From Novimethylophilus kurashikiensis (lineage in GTDB: Bacteria; Pseudomonadota; Gammaproteobacteria; Burkholderiales; Methylophilaceae), in the NCBI RefSeq assembly GCF_003112435.1, contig NZ_BDOQ01000003.1:680549-744548 (forward strand): a DNA stretch of 64,000 nt, in the 5' to 3' direction. The position numbers and the translations under genes are program-made. Positions 8,473 through 17,808 of the stretch are shown here, in pieces; position 1 is the first letter of the stretch; every line of letters begins with the position of its first letter. The notes under the pieces are model-generated. The model saw nothing but the letters and a program-made list of their open reading frames with translations. It ran no database searches and was not told the origin of the DNA.

Positions 8473-9925
8473 CCTCGGGAAATACCATGGGGCCCAGCTT
8501 GGCCCAGTCGAGATGTGCTTCCAGCACGTCGGCGAGACGATTCAAACTGGCTTCCCGCAAGGCGCGGTAATCGTAAGCCTCGGGTTGCGCCAATCCTGCC
8601 CATGCCAATATTGCCGCGCATGCTTCGGGATGGTCGAACAAGCCGTGCAGATAAGTGCCGGCGATTTTCCCATCTTCCGAAATCGCGCCTTCCGGGCCAG
8701 ATGGCAGCATTGCTAACGAGCGAAGCAACGCCGGGCCTGTGCTCATGCCCATGTGGATTTCGTATCCCGTGACGGTTGCCTTGCCCAGGCTCAATGTTCC
8801 GCTGCTTTGAACGAGCTGCTTTTCGGCTTGCAGCTCAGTTTGCATATCCAGCAGGCTAAGCCCGGCATCGCACCCCGGATGGCCTTCCAACCCAAGCGGA
8901 TCGGCAACCGTTTTGCCGAGCATTTGGAACCCGCCGCAAATCCCCAGCAGTTTTCCGCCATAGCGCAAATGGCGCAGGATGGCCGGTTCCCAGCCTTGTT
9001 CGCGCAGGAATGCGAGATCGGCACGAACGTTTTTGCTACCGGGAAGAATGATGAGGTCGGCCGGGGGAATAGGTTCGCTGGGGCCGATAAAGCGAAAATC
9101 CACTTGCGGGTGCAGCCGCAGCGCATCGAAATCCGTATGGTTGCTGATGCGCGGTAAAACCGGAGCAATTACGCGTAGTTTGGCGGTCGTGGCGATAGTG
9201 GATGCTCCACGTGGAACAGCGTCCTCGGCTTCGATGTGCAAATCGTGCAAATAGGGGAGGACGCCCAGCACCGGCTTGCCTGTTTCTTGTTCCAGCCAAT
9301 CCAAACCTGATTGCAATAAGGCAATGTCGCCCCGAAAGCGGTTGATGACGAAGCCTTTGACGCGATCCCGCTCGCTTGTGCTCAACAGGGCCAGCGTGCC
9401 CACCAAGTGGGCGAAGACGCCGCCGCGGTCGATATCGGCGATCAAAATCACCGGCACGTCGGCCGCCTCGGCAAAGCCCATATTGGCGATATCGCCCTGG
9501 CGCAGATTGATTTCCGCCGGGCTGCCCGCGCCTTCGATGATCAGGCATTGGTATTCGGCGGAGAGTCGCGACCAGGATTCCAGCACAGCCCGCATGGCCG
9601 TGGGTTTGTAGTCGTGATAGGCCCCCGCCTCGAGGTTGAAGCGCGCCTTGCCGTGGATGATGACCTGCGCGCCTTGATCGCTGGTGGGCTTGAGCAGCAC
9701 AGGATTCATGTCCGAATGCGGTTCCAGACCGCTGGCTTGCGCCTGCACGGCCTGGGCGCGACCTATCTCCCCGCCGTCCAAAGTCACCGCCGAATTGAGC
9801 GCCATATTCTGCGGCTTGAACGGGGCGACCCGAATGCCCCTGCGGTACAATACGCGGCATAACCCGGCGGCCAATGTGCTTTTGCCTGCGTCGGACGTCG
9901 TGCCCTGGATCATCAATGCTTTCAT
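8465..9925 (-). CDS. cobQ: Cobyric acid synthase
   Basis: CobQ amidates side chains b, d, e and g of adenosylcobyrinic acid a,c-diamide. The 486-residue protein has the synthetase P-loop [20 protein letters not shown]. The C-terminal type I glutaminase domain has the nucleophile Cys in [13 protein letters not shown] and a late His in GTYLHGLFD. The ATG at 9925 starts the canonical N-terminus. A longer frame reaching 10051 has no family support and would cross the divergent cbiB gene. The two 5' ends overlap by about 10 bp. Confidence 0.94.
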   Translation of the reverse strand: MKALMIQGTTSDAGKSTLAAGLCRVLYRRGIRVAPFKPQNMALNSAVTLDGGEIGRAQAVQAQASGLEPHSDMNPVLLKPTSDQGAQVIIHGKARFNLEAGAYHDYKPTAMRAVLESWSRLSAEYQCLIIEGAGSPAEINLRQGDIANMGFAEAADVPVILIADIDRGGVFAHLVGTLALLSTSERDRVKGFVINRFRGDIALLQSGLDWLEQETGKPVLGVLPYLHDLHIEAEDAVPRGASTIATTAKLRVIAPVLPRISNHTDFDALRLHPQVDFRFIGPSEPIPPADLIILPGSKNVRADLAFLREQGWEPAILRHLRYGGKLLGICGGFQMLGKTVADPLGLEGHPGCDAGLSLLDMQTELQAEKQLVQSSGTLSLGKATVTGYEIHMGMSTGPALLRSLAMLPSGPEGAISEDGKIAGTYLHGLFDHPEACAAILAWAGLAQPEAYDYRALREASLNRLADVLEAHLDWAKLGPMVFPEVI

Positions 9926-10842
9926 TTCTCCATTATCCCATAGCCCCCTTGCTGGCTGCGGCTGCGGTTGCCTTGGATGGCCTGCTCGGCGAGCCTCGAC
10001 GTTGGCATCCCCTGGTCGGTTTCGGCCGGATGGCGAGCTGGATTGAGGCACGGCTCAACCCAGTCGTTCGGCGCGAGTTGCCTTCGCAAAAAATTTTCGG
10101 CGTGATCGGCGTGGCTTTGCTGATAGTGCCCCCTATCTTGCTTGCCGCCTGGTTGTGCCGTATCTCGTCCCTGTTCGACGTGTTCTTGCTGTACTTCGCG
10201 ATTGGGCACAAAAGCCTGCACGAGCATGCCTGGGCCGTGAGCCGCGCGCTGGAAAACGGCGATGAGGCGGCAGCGCGGCAGGCGGCTTCCTATATGGTGA
10301 GCCGCGATTCCTCGGCGTTAGAACCGGTTTCGGCCACTGTGGAATCGGTGTTGGAGAACGGCAACGACGGCGTGTTCGGCGCCTTGTTCTGGTTCCTGCT
10401 GCTGGGCGGGGCTGGGGCGCTATTGTTTCGGTTCGCCAATACGCTGGATGCAATGTGGGGCTACAAGAATGCCCGGTTTTTGCATTACGGTTGGGCGGCA
10501 GCACGGTTGGACGACGTGCTGGATTACGTTCCTGCACGTTTGACGGCGGCGACCTATGCCGTGCTTGGCAACACTCGAACGGCATTACGCAGCTGGCGGT
10601 TGCAAGCGCCTCAGTGGGATAGCCCCAATGCCGGCCCTGTAATGGCAGCCGGGGCTGGTGCCCTAGGCGTGCAACTCGGCGGTCCAGCATGCTATCAGGG
10701 CGAATGGCACCAACGGCCGCGCTTGGGCGAGGGGATGGCTGCTACAGCAGTCGATATTGGTCGTGCGCTCGGCCTGGTACGGCATGGCGTCTATCTTTGG
10801 CTGGTCGTTGCGTTGGCGCTCGGCACTTTTGTCCATGCTTGA
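9916..10842 (+). CDS. cbiB: Adenosylcobinamide-phosphate synthase
   Basis: CbiB (CobD in aerobic nomenclature) joins aminopropanol phosphate to adenosylcobyric acid in the inner membrane. The 308-residue protein is hydrophobic with several membrane spans. It carries the family motifs [49 protein letters not shown] and the terminal block [20 protein letters not shown]. The ATG at 9916 gives the usual N-terminus. Its stop overlaps the next gene. Confidence 0.93.
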   Translation: MLSFLHYPIAPLLAAAAVALDGLLGEPRRWHPLVGFGRMASWIEARLNPVVRRELPSQKIFGVIGVALLIVPPILLAAWLCRISSLFDVFLLYFAIGHKSLHEHAWAVSRALENGDEAAARQAASYMVSRDSSALEPVSATVESVLENGNDGVFGALFWFLLLGGAGALLFRFANTLDAMWGYKNARFLHYGWAAARLDDVLDYVPARLTAATYAVLGNTRTALRSWRLQAPQWDSPNAGPVMAAGAGALGVQLGGPACYQGEWHQRPRLGEGMAATAVDIGRALGLVRHGVYLWLVVALALGTFVHA

Positions 10843-11794
10843 ACACGGCGGAAAACTGCTCGCTGCCTCGCAGCGCTACGGCATCCCGCTGGATCGATGG
10901 ATCGATTTATCGACGGGGATTCACCCCATCGGCTGGCCGGTGCCGCCAATTCCCGCCGAGTGTTGGCAGCGCTTGCCAGAAGACGATGACGGCTTGTTAT
11001 CCGCTGCTGCCGAGTATTACGGCACGTCCCATCTAATCGCCTGCGCAGGCTCGCAGGCGGCGATCCAAATCCTGCCGATGCTGCGTCCGCCATCCCGCGT
11101 CGGCATTTTGAGCCCGACCTACGCTGAGCACGCGCATGCCTGGCAACGGGCAGGACACCAGGTTGAGGCGGTGTCGGAAATGCGCCCCGATGTAGATGTG
11201 TTGGTGCTCGCTAACCCCAACAACCCCACAGGACGGCTGATTTCGCCCAATATCTTGCGCGAATGGCATGCCGAACTCGCAGGGCGGGGCGGCTGGCTGG
11301 TGGTGGATGAAGCCTTTATGGACGCGATGCCGGAGAATAGTTTGGCAGCGGATGCCGGAAAGCCTGGCTTGGTGATCTTGCGTTCGATCGGAAAGTTTTT
11401 CGGTCTGGCGGGAATTCGCGCGGGCTTTTTGCTGGCATGGCCGGAACTGCTGTCAGAGGTGCAAGAGCGCCTGGGGCCGTGGAGCGTGCCTGCACCCAGC
11501 CGATGGGTGGCTCAACAAGCCCTGCGCGATACTGCTTGGCAAGCGGACCAGCGCCCCTGGCTGACGGAGCACAGCAAACAGCTGGCGGTATTGCTTGCTC
11601 GGCACGGTTTGGCGCCGAACGGAGGCACCGCCTTGTTTCAGTGGGTTTGTAGCCCGGAGGCAAGCGCGATTCACGAGCGCCTCGCCCGATTGGGCATTCT
11701 TACGCGCTTGTTCAGCGAACCGGCAAGCTTGCGTTTCGGTTTACCGGGCAACGAACGCGCCTGGATGAAGCTCGATTACCTGCTTTCGGTCTAA
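10835..11794 (+). CDS. cobD: Threonine-phosphate decarboxylase
   Basis: This is a PLP enzyme making (R)-1-amino-2-propanol phosphate, the substrate of the preceding CbiB. The 319-residue fold-type I protein has IDLSTGIHPIGWP, LVLANPNNPTGRL and WLVVDEAFMD. The PLP lysine is in LRSIGKFFGLAGIRAG. The ATG at 10835 overlaps the end of cbiB and begins MLEHGGKL, typical of the family. It ends 14 nt from convergent cobC. Confidence 0.92.
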   Translation: MLEHGGKLLAASQRYGIPLDRWIDLSTGIHPIGWPVPPIPAECWQRLPEDDDGLLSAAAEYYGTSHLIACAGSQAAIQILPMLRPPSRVGILSPTYAEHAHAWQRAGHQVEAVSEMRPDVDVLVLANPNNPTGRLISPNILREWHAELAGRGGWLVVDEAFMDAMPENSLAADAGKPGLVILRSIGKFFGLAGIRAGFLLAWPELLSEVQERLGPWSVPAPSRWVAQQALRDTAWQADQRPWLTEHSKQLAVLLARHGLAPNGGTALFQWVCSPEASAIHERLARLGILTRLFSEPASLRFGLPGNERAWMKLDYLLSV

Positions 11795-11808
11795 ATCGTC
11801 GTCACCGG

Positions 11809-12372
11809 TCAGCGGTTGACGTAATTGACGTGGATATAAGGCCCGGCAATGGCCAGCTTGGTGATGCCGCCAAAATCGAGCTGGAAGTTGGGCACATGCT
11901 GCAAGGGCAGGTTGAGTGCGTGCGCTAGCAAGGCGCGGATGACACCGGCATGGGTGACGGCGACAACAGGGCCGTGGTGCCGGGTAGCGCAATCGGCGAA
12001 AAATGCCTTGGCCCGATGGAAAAGATCGGTAAAAGATTCGCCGCCGGGCGGGGCGACCTCAACAAAGCGGCTACCCCAATGATCCAGCGCTTCACGTGGG
12101 ATCGCATCCCAAGCCAACAGCTCCCATTCGCCGAAATGCAATTCCTTCAATCGAACGTCTTCCTGCGGTTGGCCGAATGGAAGCGCGGCGGCGAGCTTGC
12201 GGCAGCGCTGCTGCGGGCTGGTGTAAAACGCTGTGGGCGCAATGCCGGCAAGTTTGCTCCGAACCGTCTCGGCCTCGCTGTGAAAAGTCTCGCCCACATC
12301 GATATCGGCATGCCCGTAGCAAATCCCCGGCTGGACCTCGGGGCGCGTGTGCCTGACGAGATAGAGTTCCAT
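11809..12372 (-). CDS. cobC: Alpha-ribazole-5'-phosphate phosphatase (histidine phosphatase family)
   Basis: The product is thought to dephosphorylate alpha-ribazole phosphate or B12 phosphate in nucleotide-loop assembly. The 187-residue protein has the phospho-His motif LVRHTRPEVQPGICYGHADI, LKELHFGEWE, PPGGESFTDLFHRA and the second catalytic His in VVAVTHAGVIRALLAH. The start at 12372 is one base into the cobS stop (TAATG), which argues for coupling. A longer upstream frame is inside cobS and is rejected. Confidence 0.9.
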   Translation of the reverse strand: MELYLVRHTRPEVQPGICYGHADIDVGETFHSEAETVRSKLAGIAPTAFYTSPQQRCRKLAAALPFGQPQEDVRLKELHFGEWELLAWDAIPREALDHWGSRFVEVAPPGGESFTDLFHRAKAFFADCATRHHGPVVAVTHAGVIRALLAHALNLPLQHVPNFQLDFGGITKLAIAGPYIHVNYVNR

Positions 12373-13115
12373 TAGCTGAGTCCCAGCAAGCCGAGATAAA
12401 ACGCCAGTTCGCAGAGTTGCTGCATGGCACCGAGGCAATCGCCCGTATAGCCGCCCAATTTGCGCTTGAGCAACCGGCTGAACCAGAGCCATACCGGCAG
12501 CAAGGCCAGGGCAGCGAGCGCCTCCCGACCGGGAAGCAAGGCGAGGGGAGCGAGGCCGAAAACCGTGGCGAGCAGCCATTCGCTGGCGTTAGGTTTCGCG
12601 GAAAACGCTCGGCCTTTGCCGGTGGCGCGGACGTAGTCCTGCGCCCTCATTAGCAGCACGGGGGCCAAGCGACTCAAGGCATGACCGGCGATCAGGGCGA
12701 GCGGTACCTGTCGAGGATCGAGATAGGATAGGGTCTGAAATTTGGCCACCAGCATCAAGAACAGGGCGATGGCGCCATAGCTGCCCAGGCGGGAGTCCTG
12801 CATGATGGCGAGCGTTTGTTCCTTGGTCCAGCCGCCGCCCAATCCGTCGGCCGCATCCGCGAGGCCATCCTCGTGAAAAGCGCCTGTGATCCAGAGGCTG
12901 GCCGCCATCGCCGCCAATACGGCGATTTCCTGGGGAAATGCCAAATGGGCGGCTGCATAAACCAGGGCGGTCAACATTCCCACCACCAGGCCGACCAGCG
13001 GGAAAAACTTGGCTGCCCTGGCGAAATCCTCAGACTCGCCACTGGCCAGCGCACCGCAGGGGATACGCGTCAAAAAGGCGAGGGCAGTGAAGAACAGGCG
13101 GAGCTGTTGGCGCAT
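12372..13115 (-). CDS. cobS: Cobalamin synthase (AdoCbl-GDP ribazoletransferase)
   Basis: CobS joins AdoCbi-GDP and alpha-ribazole (phosphate) in the inner membrane, the last assembly step. The 247-residue polytopic protein carries the family motifs FLTRIPCG, FFPLVGLVVG and the acidic active-site segment HEDGLADAADGLGGG. MQDSRLGSYGAIAL and the C-terminal GGYTGDCLGAMQQ are also present. It overlaps the stop of cobT by one base and is followed by cobC. Confidence 0.95.
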   Translation of the reverse strand: MRQQLRLFFTALAFLTRIPCGALASGESEDFARAAKFFPLVGLVVGMLTALVYAAAHLAFPQEIAVLAAMAASLWITGAFHEDGLADAADGLGGGWTKEQTLAIMQDSRLGSYGAIALFLMLVAKFQTLSYLDPRQVPLALIAGHALSRLAPVLLMRAQDYVRATGKGRAFSAKPNASEWLLATVFGLAPLALLPGREALAALALLPVWLWFSRLLKRKLGGYTGDCLGAMQQLCELAFYLGLLGLS

Positions 13116-14167
13116 CAGTCCTCGCGCTCGCTCACGCCGGCCGATTCGAACGAGGCCATCTCGTTCAGGAAATTAACCGACGACTGCACCAGCGGATAGG
13201 CGATTGCCGTCCCCGTGCCTTCTCCCAGCCGCATGCCGAGATCGAGCAGAGGCTCGGCACCCAGCGCGTTCAATAGCCGCGTATGTCCGGCCTCTCCCGA
13301 GCAATGCGTGAAAATGCAGTAATCGAGAATCTCCGGCGCAAGGCGCGAGGCCGTGAGCAGGGCAGCGCTGGCGATGAAGCCGTCGATCAGCAGCAAGGCT
13401 TTGGATTCTGCGGCGCCCAGCATTGCGCCGGCCATCATGGCAATTTCGAAACCGCCCACCGCAGCCAGCACACCGACAGGGTCGCTCGGGTCCAACCCGT
13501 GAAGCGCCAGCGCTTGCTGCACGATGGCAGCCTTTTTCTGTACGCCGGCATCGTCCAGCCCAGTCCCGCGGCCGACGCACTGTTCCGGGGGCAACCCGCA
13601 AAAAATGCTCATCAAGGCCGCCGCGCTGGTGGTATTGCCGATGCCCATCTCCCCAAAGCCCAGAACATTGCTACCGGCTGCAATTTCCGCCTTGGCAAGC
13701 GCGGCGCCTTTTTCCAGGGCCTGTTGGCATTGTTCGCGGCTCATTGCCGGGGCGGATAGAAAACTACGCGTTCCCTTGCCGATCTTGGCACCGACCAGGG
13801 ACGGATGCGGATCGAAATCGCCATTCACGCCCGCGTCCACCACCCGCAGCGCCATGCCGTGCTGCCGTGCGAATACATTGATCGCTGCGCCTCCAGCCAA
13901 GAAATTCAGCACCATCTGGTAAGTGACGGCCTGCGGATAGGGGCTTACGCCCTCGGCCACAATGCCATGATCACCCGCAAATACCAGCACCGCAGGGCGG
14001 TTCAGTGCAGGCGACAAGGTTTGCTGCACGAGGCCGATGCGTAATGCTGCCCGCTCCAATTGGCCTAGCGCACCCAACGGCTTGGTTTTCGAATCGATTT
14101 TGGCTTGGAGTGCCGTACGGATATCGTTGGATACCGAGGCGATATTGAAGGCCGGGTGTGGATGCAT
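13115..14167 (-). CDS. cobT: Nicotinate-nucleotide:dimethylbenzimidazole phosphoribosyltransferase
   Basis: CobT activates dimethylbenzimidazole (made by BluB) to alpha-ribazole phosphate. The 350-residue protein shows [44 protein letters not shown] and [10 protein letters not shown]. The catalytic glutamate region is [20 protein letters not shown], near the C-terminus. It heads the minus-strand cobT-cobS-cobC group. No strong Shine-Dalgarno sequence precedes the ATG at 14167, but the N-terminus matches the family. Confidence 0.95.
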   Translation of the reverse strand: MHPHPAFNIASVSNDIRTALQAKIDSKTKPLGALGQLERAALRIGLVQQTLSPALNRPAVLVFAGDHGIVAEGVSPYPQAVTYQMVLNFLAGGAAINVFARQHGMALRVVDAGVNGDFDPHPSLVGAKIGKGTRSFLSAPAMSREQCQQALEKGAALAKAEIAAGSNVLGFGEMGIGNTTSAAALMSIFCGLPPEQCVGRGTGLDDAGVQKKAAIVQQALALHGLDPSDPVGVLAAVGGFEIAMMAGAMLGAAESKALLLIDGFIASAALLTASRLAPEILDYCIFTHCSGEAGHTRLLNALGAEPLLDLGMRLGEGTGTAIAYPLVQSSVNFLNEMASFESAGVSERED

Positions 14168-14265
14168 GGAGGGTTAATACAAATAGATCAATAAAGTAGG
14201 CGCTATTCTAGACGATGTGGGGAATATGGGCCCAGCAGGTAATTTGCAACCCAAGCAAAAAAAGC

Positions 14266-14293
14266 TAGACCAAAAACGCTTTTTTGCTATAAT
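14266..14293 (+). promoter_or_regulatory. tRNA-Phe promoter
   Basis: A consensus -10 TATAAT (14288-14293) lies 16 bp after TAGACC (14266-14271). The G+C-rich stretch GCCGGGC after the -10 box is a discriminator of the kind found at stringently controlled stable-RNA promoters. Confidence 0.65.
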
Positions 14294-14331
14294 GCCGGGC
14301 TTTCGACGACCTTATGTGGTCGCCGCAAAAT

Positions 14332-14407
<76 letters not shown>

Positions 14408-14423
14408 AGAATTTGATAGTAAA

Positions 14424-14454
14424 GGGGCTTTCCTAGTCGGAAAGCCCCTTTTTT
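14424..14454 (+). terminator. Intrinsic terminator of tRNA-Phe
   Basis: A perfect 10-bp stem GGGGCTTTCC/GGAAAGCCCC with a 5-nt loop is followed by six T. Confidence 0.92.
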
Positions 14455-14662
14455 ATGCCATTTTGAGTACTTCAAAGAGGCGATTTCTGACGATTTCGCC
14501 AGCCCAGGGTTTGCGGTTGACTGCGTTTCTTTGAGCGTCATCACTGCTTTCCGCCCAATCGAATTCCGACTGGTAGTTATACGTGATCCCTCAACTTGGG
14601 AGTCACATGATGCAACAACTATTTTGCTGTACCACTCGTCTCGAACTGTCTGCTGAGGTGCG

Positions 14663-14824
14663 CCATGGGAGCTAAACTTTATCGGAAGGCCAGGGGGCGT
14701 AAGACTTCGCATTCGCGGACCAGACATCTACCTGTCCGGTTTTCCAACAGAATCCGCAGCACGCAAAGCCGCTGAGGCAAGACCGTTTGTATTTTTATGC
14801 AGGTCCAGCGCCTCATTTACCTGA
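14663..14824 (+). other. Unexplained frame between tRNA-Phe and IS remnant
   Basis: The stretch from 14455 to 14797 has no convincing gene. One frame without a start (14663-14824) reads WELNFIGRPGGVRLRIRGPD and continues through GFPTESAARKAAEARPF. That recalls the arm-binding N-terminus of some tRNA-targeting integrases. The likeness is weak and was judged by eye. It may be the stub of the integrase that brought in the island. Confidence 0.2.
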
Positions 14825-14997
14825 GTGACGCGGGAGCACATCCGGCGCAGAATCTACGTTATTGCGAAGAGGCGCGCTGTGATTTGTTCGATTACATCGA
14901 AATGTTTTACAACCCGACCAGAGGACATGGGTACAACAATAGCATGTCTCCGGTAGAGTTCGAGAAGCAGTATTTTAGAAGACTCGAGAGTGTCTAG
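14797..14997 (+). pseudogene. IS3-family transposase, C-terminal remnant
   Basis: The end of an IS3-type orfB is recognisable: EEARCDLFDYIEMFYNPTR, then HGYNNSMSPVEFEKQYFRR and a stop. Just upstream the matching sequence EHIRRRIYV is in a different frame, so there is a frameshift near 14865. The catalytic DDE core and both inverted repeats are missing, so the element is dead. Confidence 0.8.
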
Positions 14998-15468
14998 AGC
15001 AGACGGGGCGATTCAAATATACTTGGCAGGAAGTTGGTTCGTCCTTCTTGCCTAGTGAATTAATAGCAGCTTTTTTATGGGCTCAACTAGAGGAAGCTGA
15101 TCGGATCACCCAAGAATGCCTAGCAATCTGGCATATTTATCACGAATTGCTCGAACCTCTGGTATTAGACGGAATCCTTCAGCATCCGATAACACCAAAG
15201 ACTGTCAACACAATGCCCATGTGCTACTCGCACCAGAGTTTGATCGCCAATATGTACTGAATGGATTTAAGCGAAACGACATAAATTCCGTATTTCACTA
15301 AGTTCCACTTCACTCTTTTCCGTTTGGACTGCGTTGCAGCAGAACCCATGGAAAGCTTGACCTTACGACAACTCAGTCAGAGCGCTTGATTCCTTTGCTG
15401 CTCTGGGTGAGCCTTCGGCCAGAGTAGCGCTAGTTGTTGATGTTTTGAAAAACGTGAAAATGATTTGA
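14998..15468 (+). pseudogene. WecE/RffA-like sugar transaminase, decayed
   Basis: Fragments of a dTDP-4-amino-4,6-dideoxygalactose transaminase follow each other in changing frames. They are YTWQEVGSSFLPSELIAAFL with WAQLEEADRITQECLAIWHI (to about 15180), DCQHNAHV with LAPEFDRQYVLNGFKRNDIN (to 15300), GKLDLTTTQSERL (to 15415) and VALVVDVLKNVKMI with its stop at 15466-15468. The PLP-binding N-terminal two thirds are absent. At least three frameshifts are needed to read through. In intact relatives the enzyme makes an amino sugar for surface polysaccharide. Confidence 0.75.
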
Positions 15469-15488
15469 ATTTAATTCGAACTTGGCAG

Positions 15489-16634
15489 ATGAAAACACAA
15501 CATTATGATTATATTGACGCCTTACGTGGCTATGCAATCTTGCTGGTGATGGCTGTTCATGCATCTCGAGTTGCGTTGGAGTGGCAAGGGGTAGGACGAA
15601 CGCTTGTTGATCAAGGGGCAAGAGGCGTTCAACTGTTCTTTGTTGCCAGCGCGCTTACTTTGGCGATGTCGTGGACTTCGCGAAATGATGGCGTGTTCAG
15701 ATTTTATGTTCGCCGTTTGTTTCGTATCGCACCAATGTTCTGGCTCGGGATCGCTTTCTTTGTCTGGCTGGACGGGTTTGGCCCTCGATATTTTGCTCCA
15801 AACGGAATTGACGAAAAACATGTCATATTGACAAGCATGTTCCTAAATGGATGGCACCCGGAATATATCACTAGTGTGGTCCGTGGTGGATGGTCGATTG
15901 CCGTCGAGATGACTTTTTACCTTGTTTTTCCTCTGATGTTTCTTTTCATTCGCGGATGGGTTTCTGCATTAACTGCATTTGTACTTGCAAATATCCTTGC
16001 GGATAAGGTACTTCAATTTTTTTGGCTCAAGCGTTTGGCGATATGGCCTAGTATTTCAGATGACTTAGTATCAACTTTTTTAAATCTCTGGTTTCCAACT
16101 CAATTGCCAGTATTTATTGTTGGGTTCTTGGTTTTTTTTGCCGTTCGTGATGCCAGGGGCATCTTGCCTGTTTGGAGTGTAAGGCTACTACTCACTGTGT
16201 CACTTCTTGCAATGATGGGCCTTGCATTTTATCAAAACCCAGTGCGCATATTTGGCCAGATAATAAGTATTTACGCTTCTTACGGGCTGTGCTTTGGTGT
16301 GTTCGCGTTTTGTCTTGCAGACGGCGCGGCTAAATTCTTAGTGAATTCTCCGATTCGGTACTTGGGAAAGGTAAGTTTTAGCGCCTATCTCTGGCATTTT
16401 GCTGTTCTTGGTGGATTGACTGTGTTAGCGAAAAATGGGATCGATCCATTGAGTCTGAAAACTGCCACTCATGGATTTGCCTTTTTCTGTGCGTTTTTTC
16501 CATTTTTGATCCTAGTGACTGTTTTTCTTTCAACTATCACTTATCGCCTGGTCGAGCGGCCTATGATTTCACTCGGCAACGGGTTGCTGAATAAATTAGA
16601 GAATCGAGGTCGCGCCATTTCCGTAGTTGGATAG
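15489..16634 (+). CDS. Acyltransferase 3 family membrane protein
   Basis: A 381-residue integral membrane O-acyltransferase of the OafA/YrhL type, which typically acetylates cell-surface sugars. The N-terminus YDYIDALRGYAILLVMAVHA with HASR carries the family's catalytic His region. About ten hydrophobic segments follow, with RRLFRIAPMFWLG, GWSIAVEMTFYLVFPL and VSFSAYLWHFAVLGG. ATG 15489 is chosen; an in-frame TTG at 15465 would overlap the wecE remnant. Visible A+T richness and the neighbouring debris indicate acquisition by transfer with a polysaccharide locus. Confidence 0.88.
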   Translation: MKTQHYDYIDALRGYAILLVMAVHASRVALEWQGVGRTLVDQGARGVQLFFVASALTLAMSWTSRNDGVFRFYVRRLFRIAPMFWLGIAFFVWLDGFGPRYFAPNGIDEKHVILTSMFLNGWHPEYITSVVRGGWSIAVEMTFYLVFPLMFLFIRGWVSALTAFVLANILADKVLQFFWLKRLAIWPSISDDLVSTFLNLWFPTQLPVFIVGFLVFFAVRDARGILPVWSVRLLLTVSLLAMMGLAFYQNPVRIFGQIISIYASYGLCFGVFAFCLADGAAKFLVNSPIRYLGKVSFSAYLWHFAVLGGLTVLAKNGIDPLSLKTATHGFAFFCAFFPFLILVTVFLSTITYRLVERPMISLGNGLLNKLENRGRAISVVG

Positions 16635-16731
16635 AAAACTTGTAGGAGTTGCTATCCAGCGATGAGGCCCCATTTGGTTGTACGCATAAGACCACTCACT
16701 AGCCTTCCTATTTCCGCTAGAATGGCTTAAC

Positions 16732-16770
16732 TAGTGTGGGCGAAGTTTGAATAACCGCATAACCACACTA
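16732..16770. repeat. Short inverted repeat
   Basis: TAGTGTGG and CCACACTA form an 8-bp stem with a 23-nt loop in the gap between the acyltransferase and TetR genes. No function is apparent. Confidence 0.4.
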
Positions 16771-16790
16771 CCAGAATTCCTTGAAACAGA

Positions 16791-16825
16791 ACGCCAACCC
16801 ATGCAGGTTGGCGTTTTTGTTTTTA
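16791..16825 (+). terminator. Intrinsic terminator
   Basis: Stem ACGCCAACC/GGTTGGCGT with a 6-nt loop, followed by TTTTGTTTTT. It lies downstream of the acyltransferase gene and before the convergent tetR gene. Confidence 0.85.
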
Positions 16826-16861
16826 TCGGATCAAATCCCGCCTGTGGTCCAATTGTTCTTT

Positions 16862-17425
16862 TTAGGCTAAATTGCTCTTGATCAAGAGCATGGCCGCTTC
16901 CCGTGCGAACCCCAGTGATTTTCCTGCTCGGTTTAATTGCTCCGACAGGATCGCCCCTTCGATCAGCATTGATAGCTGCTGTCCCAAAGTCTCTGGCGAT
17001 TTTGCGCCAGCCTCGTTTGCCAGGTCAGTCAGATAAGCCTGAAACCCGTTTGCCAGCTCTGCCGAAAGCTTATTGATGGGGCTGTCGGGCTGAGGGAACT
17101 CGGCGCTGGCGCCCATGAAGGGCAGGCCATGAGATTCGGGCGACCGTATCCACTCCTCAATACAGTCGAAAAGTCTGTTCAACTTGTCGGATGGGTCTTT
17201 GCTTTCCTTGTTGAGGCGCTCCGTCAGCCAGTCGCAAAATTCCCTAGTACGTAATGCAATGATTTCCATCACCAAGTCTTCCTTGGTGCGGAAATATTTA
17301 TACAGCGTCACTTTGGAGATATCCGCAGTGGCGGCAATTGTGTCTACCCCTGTGGCGTTGATCCCGCGCGTCTTAAAGAGATCGGACGCCGTCGCGATGA
17401 TGTGCTCCCGCATGCTTGGTTTCAT
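16862..17425 (-). CDS. TetR/AcrR family transcriptional regulator
   Basis: A 187-residue repressor-type protein. The N-terminal helix-turn-helix domain (about residues 5-50) reads IIATASDLFKTRGINATGVD, IAATADISKVTLYKYFRTKE. The C-terminal ligand and dimer domain is divergent. GAGGTG 8 nt before the ATG supports the start. It is divergent from the ferredoxin gene at 17530, and the gap holds two copies of a TetR-style palindrome, so it probably represses both genes. The inducer is unknown. Confidence 0.9.
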   Translation of the reverse strand: MKPSMREHIIATASDLFKTRGINATGVDTIAATADISKVTLYKYFRTKEDLVMEIIALRTREFCDWLTERLNKESKDPSDKLNRLFDCIEEWIRSPESHGLPFMGASAEFPQPDSPINKLSAELANGFQAYLTDLANEAGAKSPETLGQQLSMLIEGAILSEQLNRAGKSLGFAREAAMLLIKSNLA

Positions 17426-17460
17426 CGAAATCGCACCTCAAAAAAATGCTTGCATCGTTG

Positions 17461-17495
17461 TGAACAGGTCTGTACAGTATGAACAGGTCTGTTCA
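17461..17495. promoter_or_regulatory. Tandem TetR-type operators
   Basis: TGAACAGGTCTGTTCA (17480-17495) is a perfect palindrome apart from its central two bases. TGAACAGGTCTGTACA (17461-17476) differs from it by one base. The two sites are 19 bp apart centre to centre, in the 104-bp space between the divergent tetR and ferredoxin genes. Confidence 0.8.
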
Positions 17496-17529
17496 CAACA
17501 GATCATCTCACAACGGTTAAGGAAAGTCC

Positions 17530-17808
17530 ATGAAGCTTGTTGTTTGCACGATGCGGCGATATGCACCCAACCCACATTCATGCGGAAACAGCGGCGGCTT
17601 GGACATTGCCGAGGCGTTGGAGAAGAACGTCGCGGAGCAAGGGTTGTCGGTGGGGATAGAACGCATTCCCTGCCTGAGCTTGTGCCAGAAAGGCCCCAAT
17701 GTGCAGTTGCAGCCGGAAGGCAAGAACTGGCATGGGGCCAGTTGTCGGGATGTAGAAGAAATCGTGGCGTACACAAGCGCCGTCATCAATAAGACAAATG
17801 GGGAGTGA
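17530..17808 (+). CDS. Thioredoxin-like [2Fe-2S] ferredoxin domain protein
   Basis: A 92-residue cytoplasmic protein with four cysteines in the pattern of thioredoxin-fold ferredoxins: Cys6 and Cys18 (VVCTMRRYAPNPHSCG), then Cys48 and Cys52 (CLSLCQKGPNVQL). It probably carries one [2Fe-2S] cluster and moves electrons; the partner is unknown. AAGGAAAG precedes the ATG. It is followed at once by a membrane protein gene and faces the TetR gene. Confidence 0.75.
   Translation: MKLVVCTMRRYAPNPHSCGNSGGLDIAEALEKNVAEQGLSVGIERIPCLSLCQKGPNVQLQPEGKNWHGASCRDVEEIVAYTSAVINKTNGE

Noticed and set aside
9926..10051. N-terminal extension of cobQ
   Set aside because: The extra 42 residues do not resemble the family, which starts at the P-loop strand (MIQGTTSD). 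They are antisense to cbiB.
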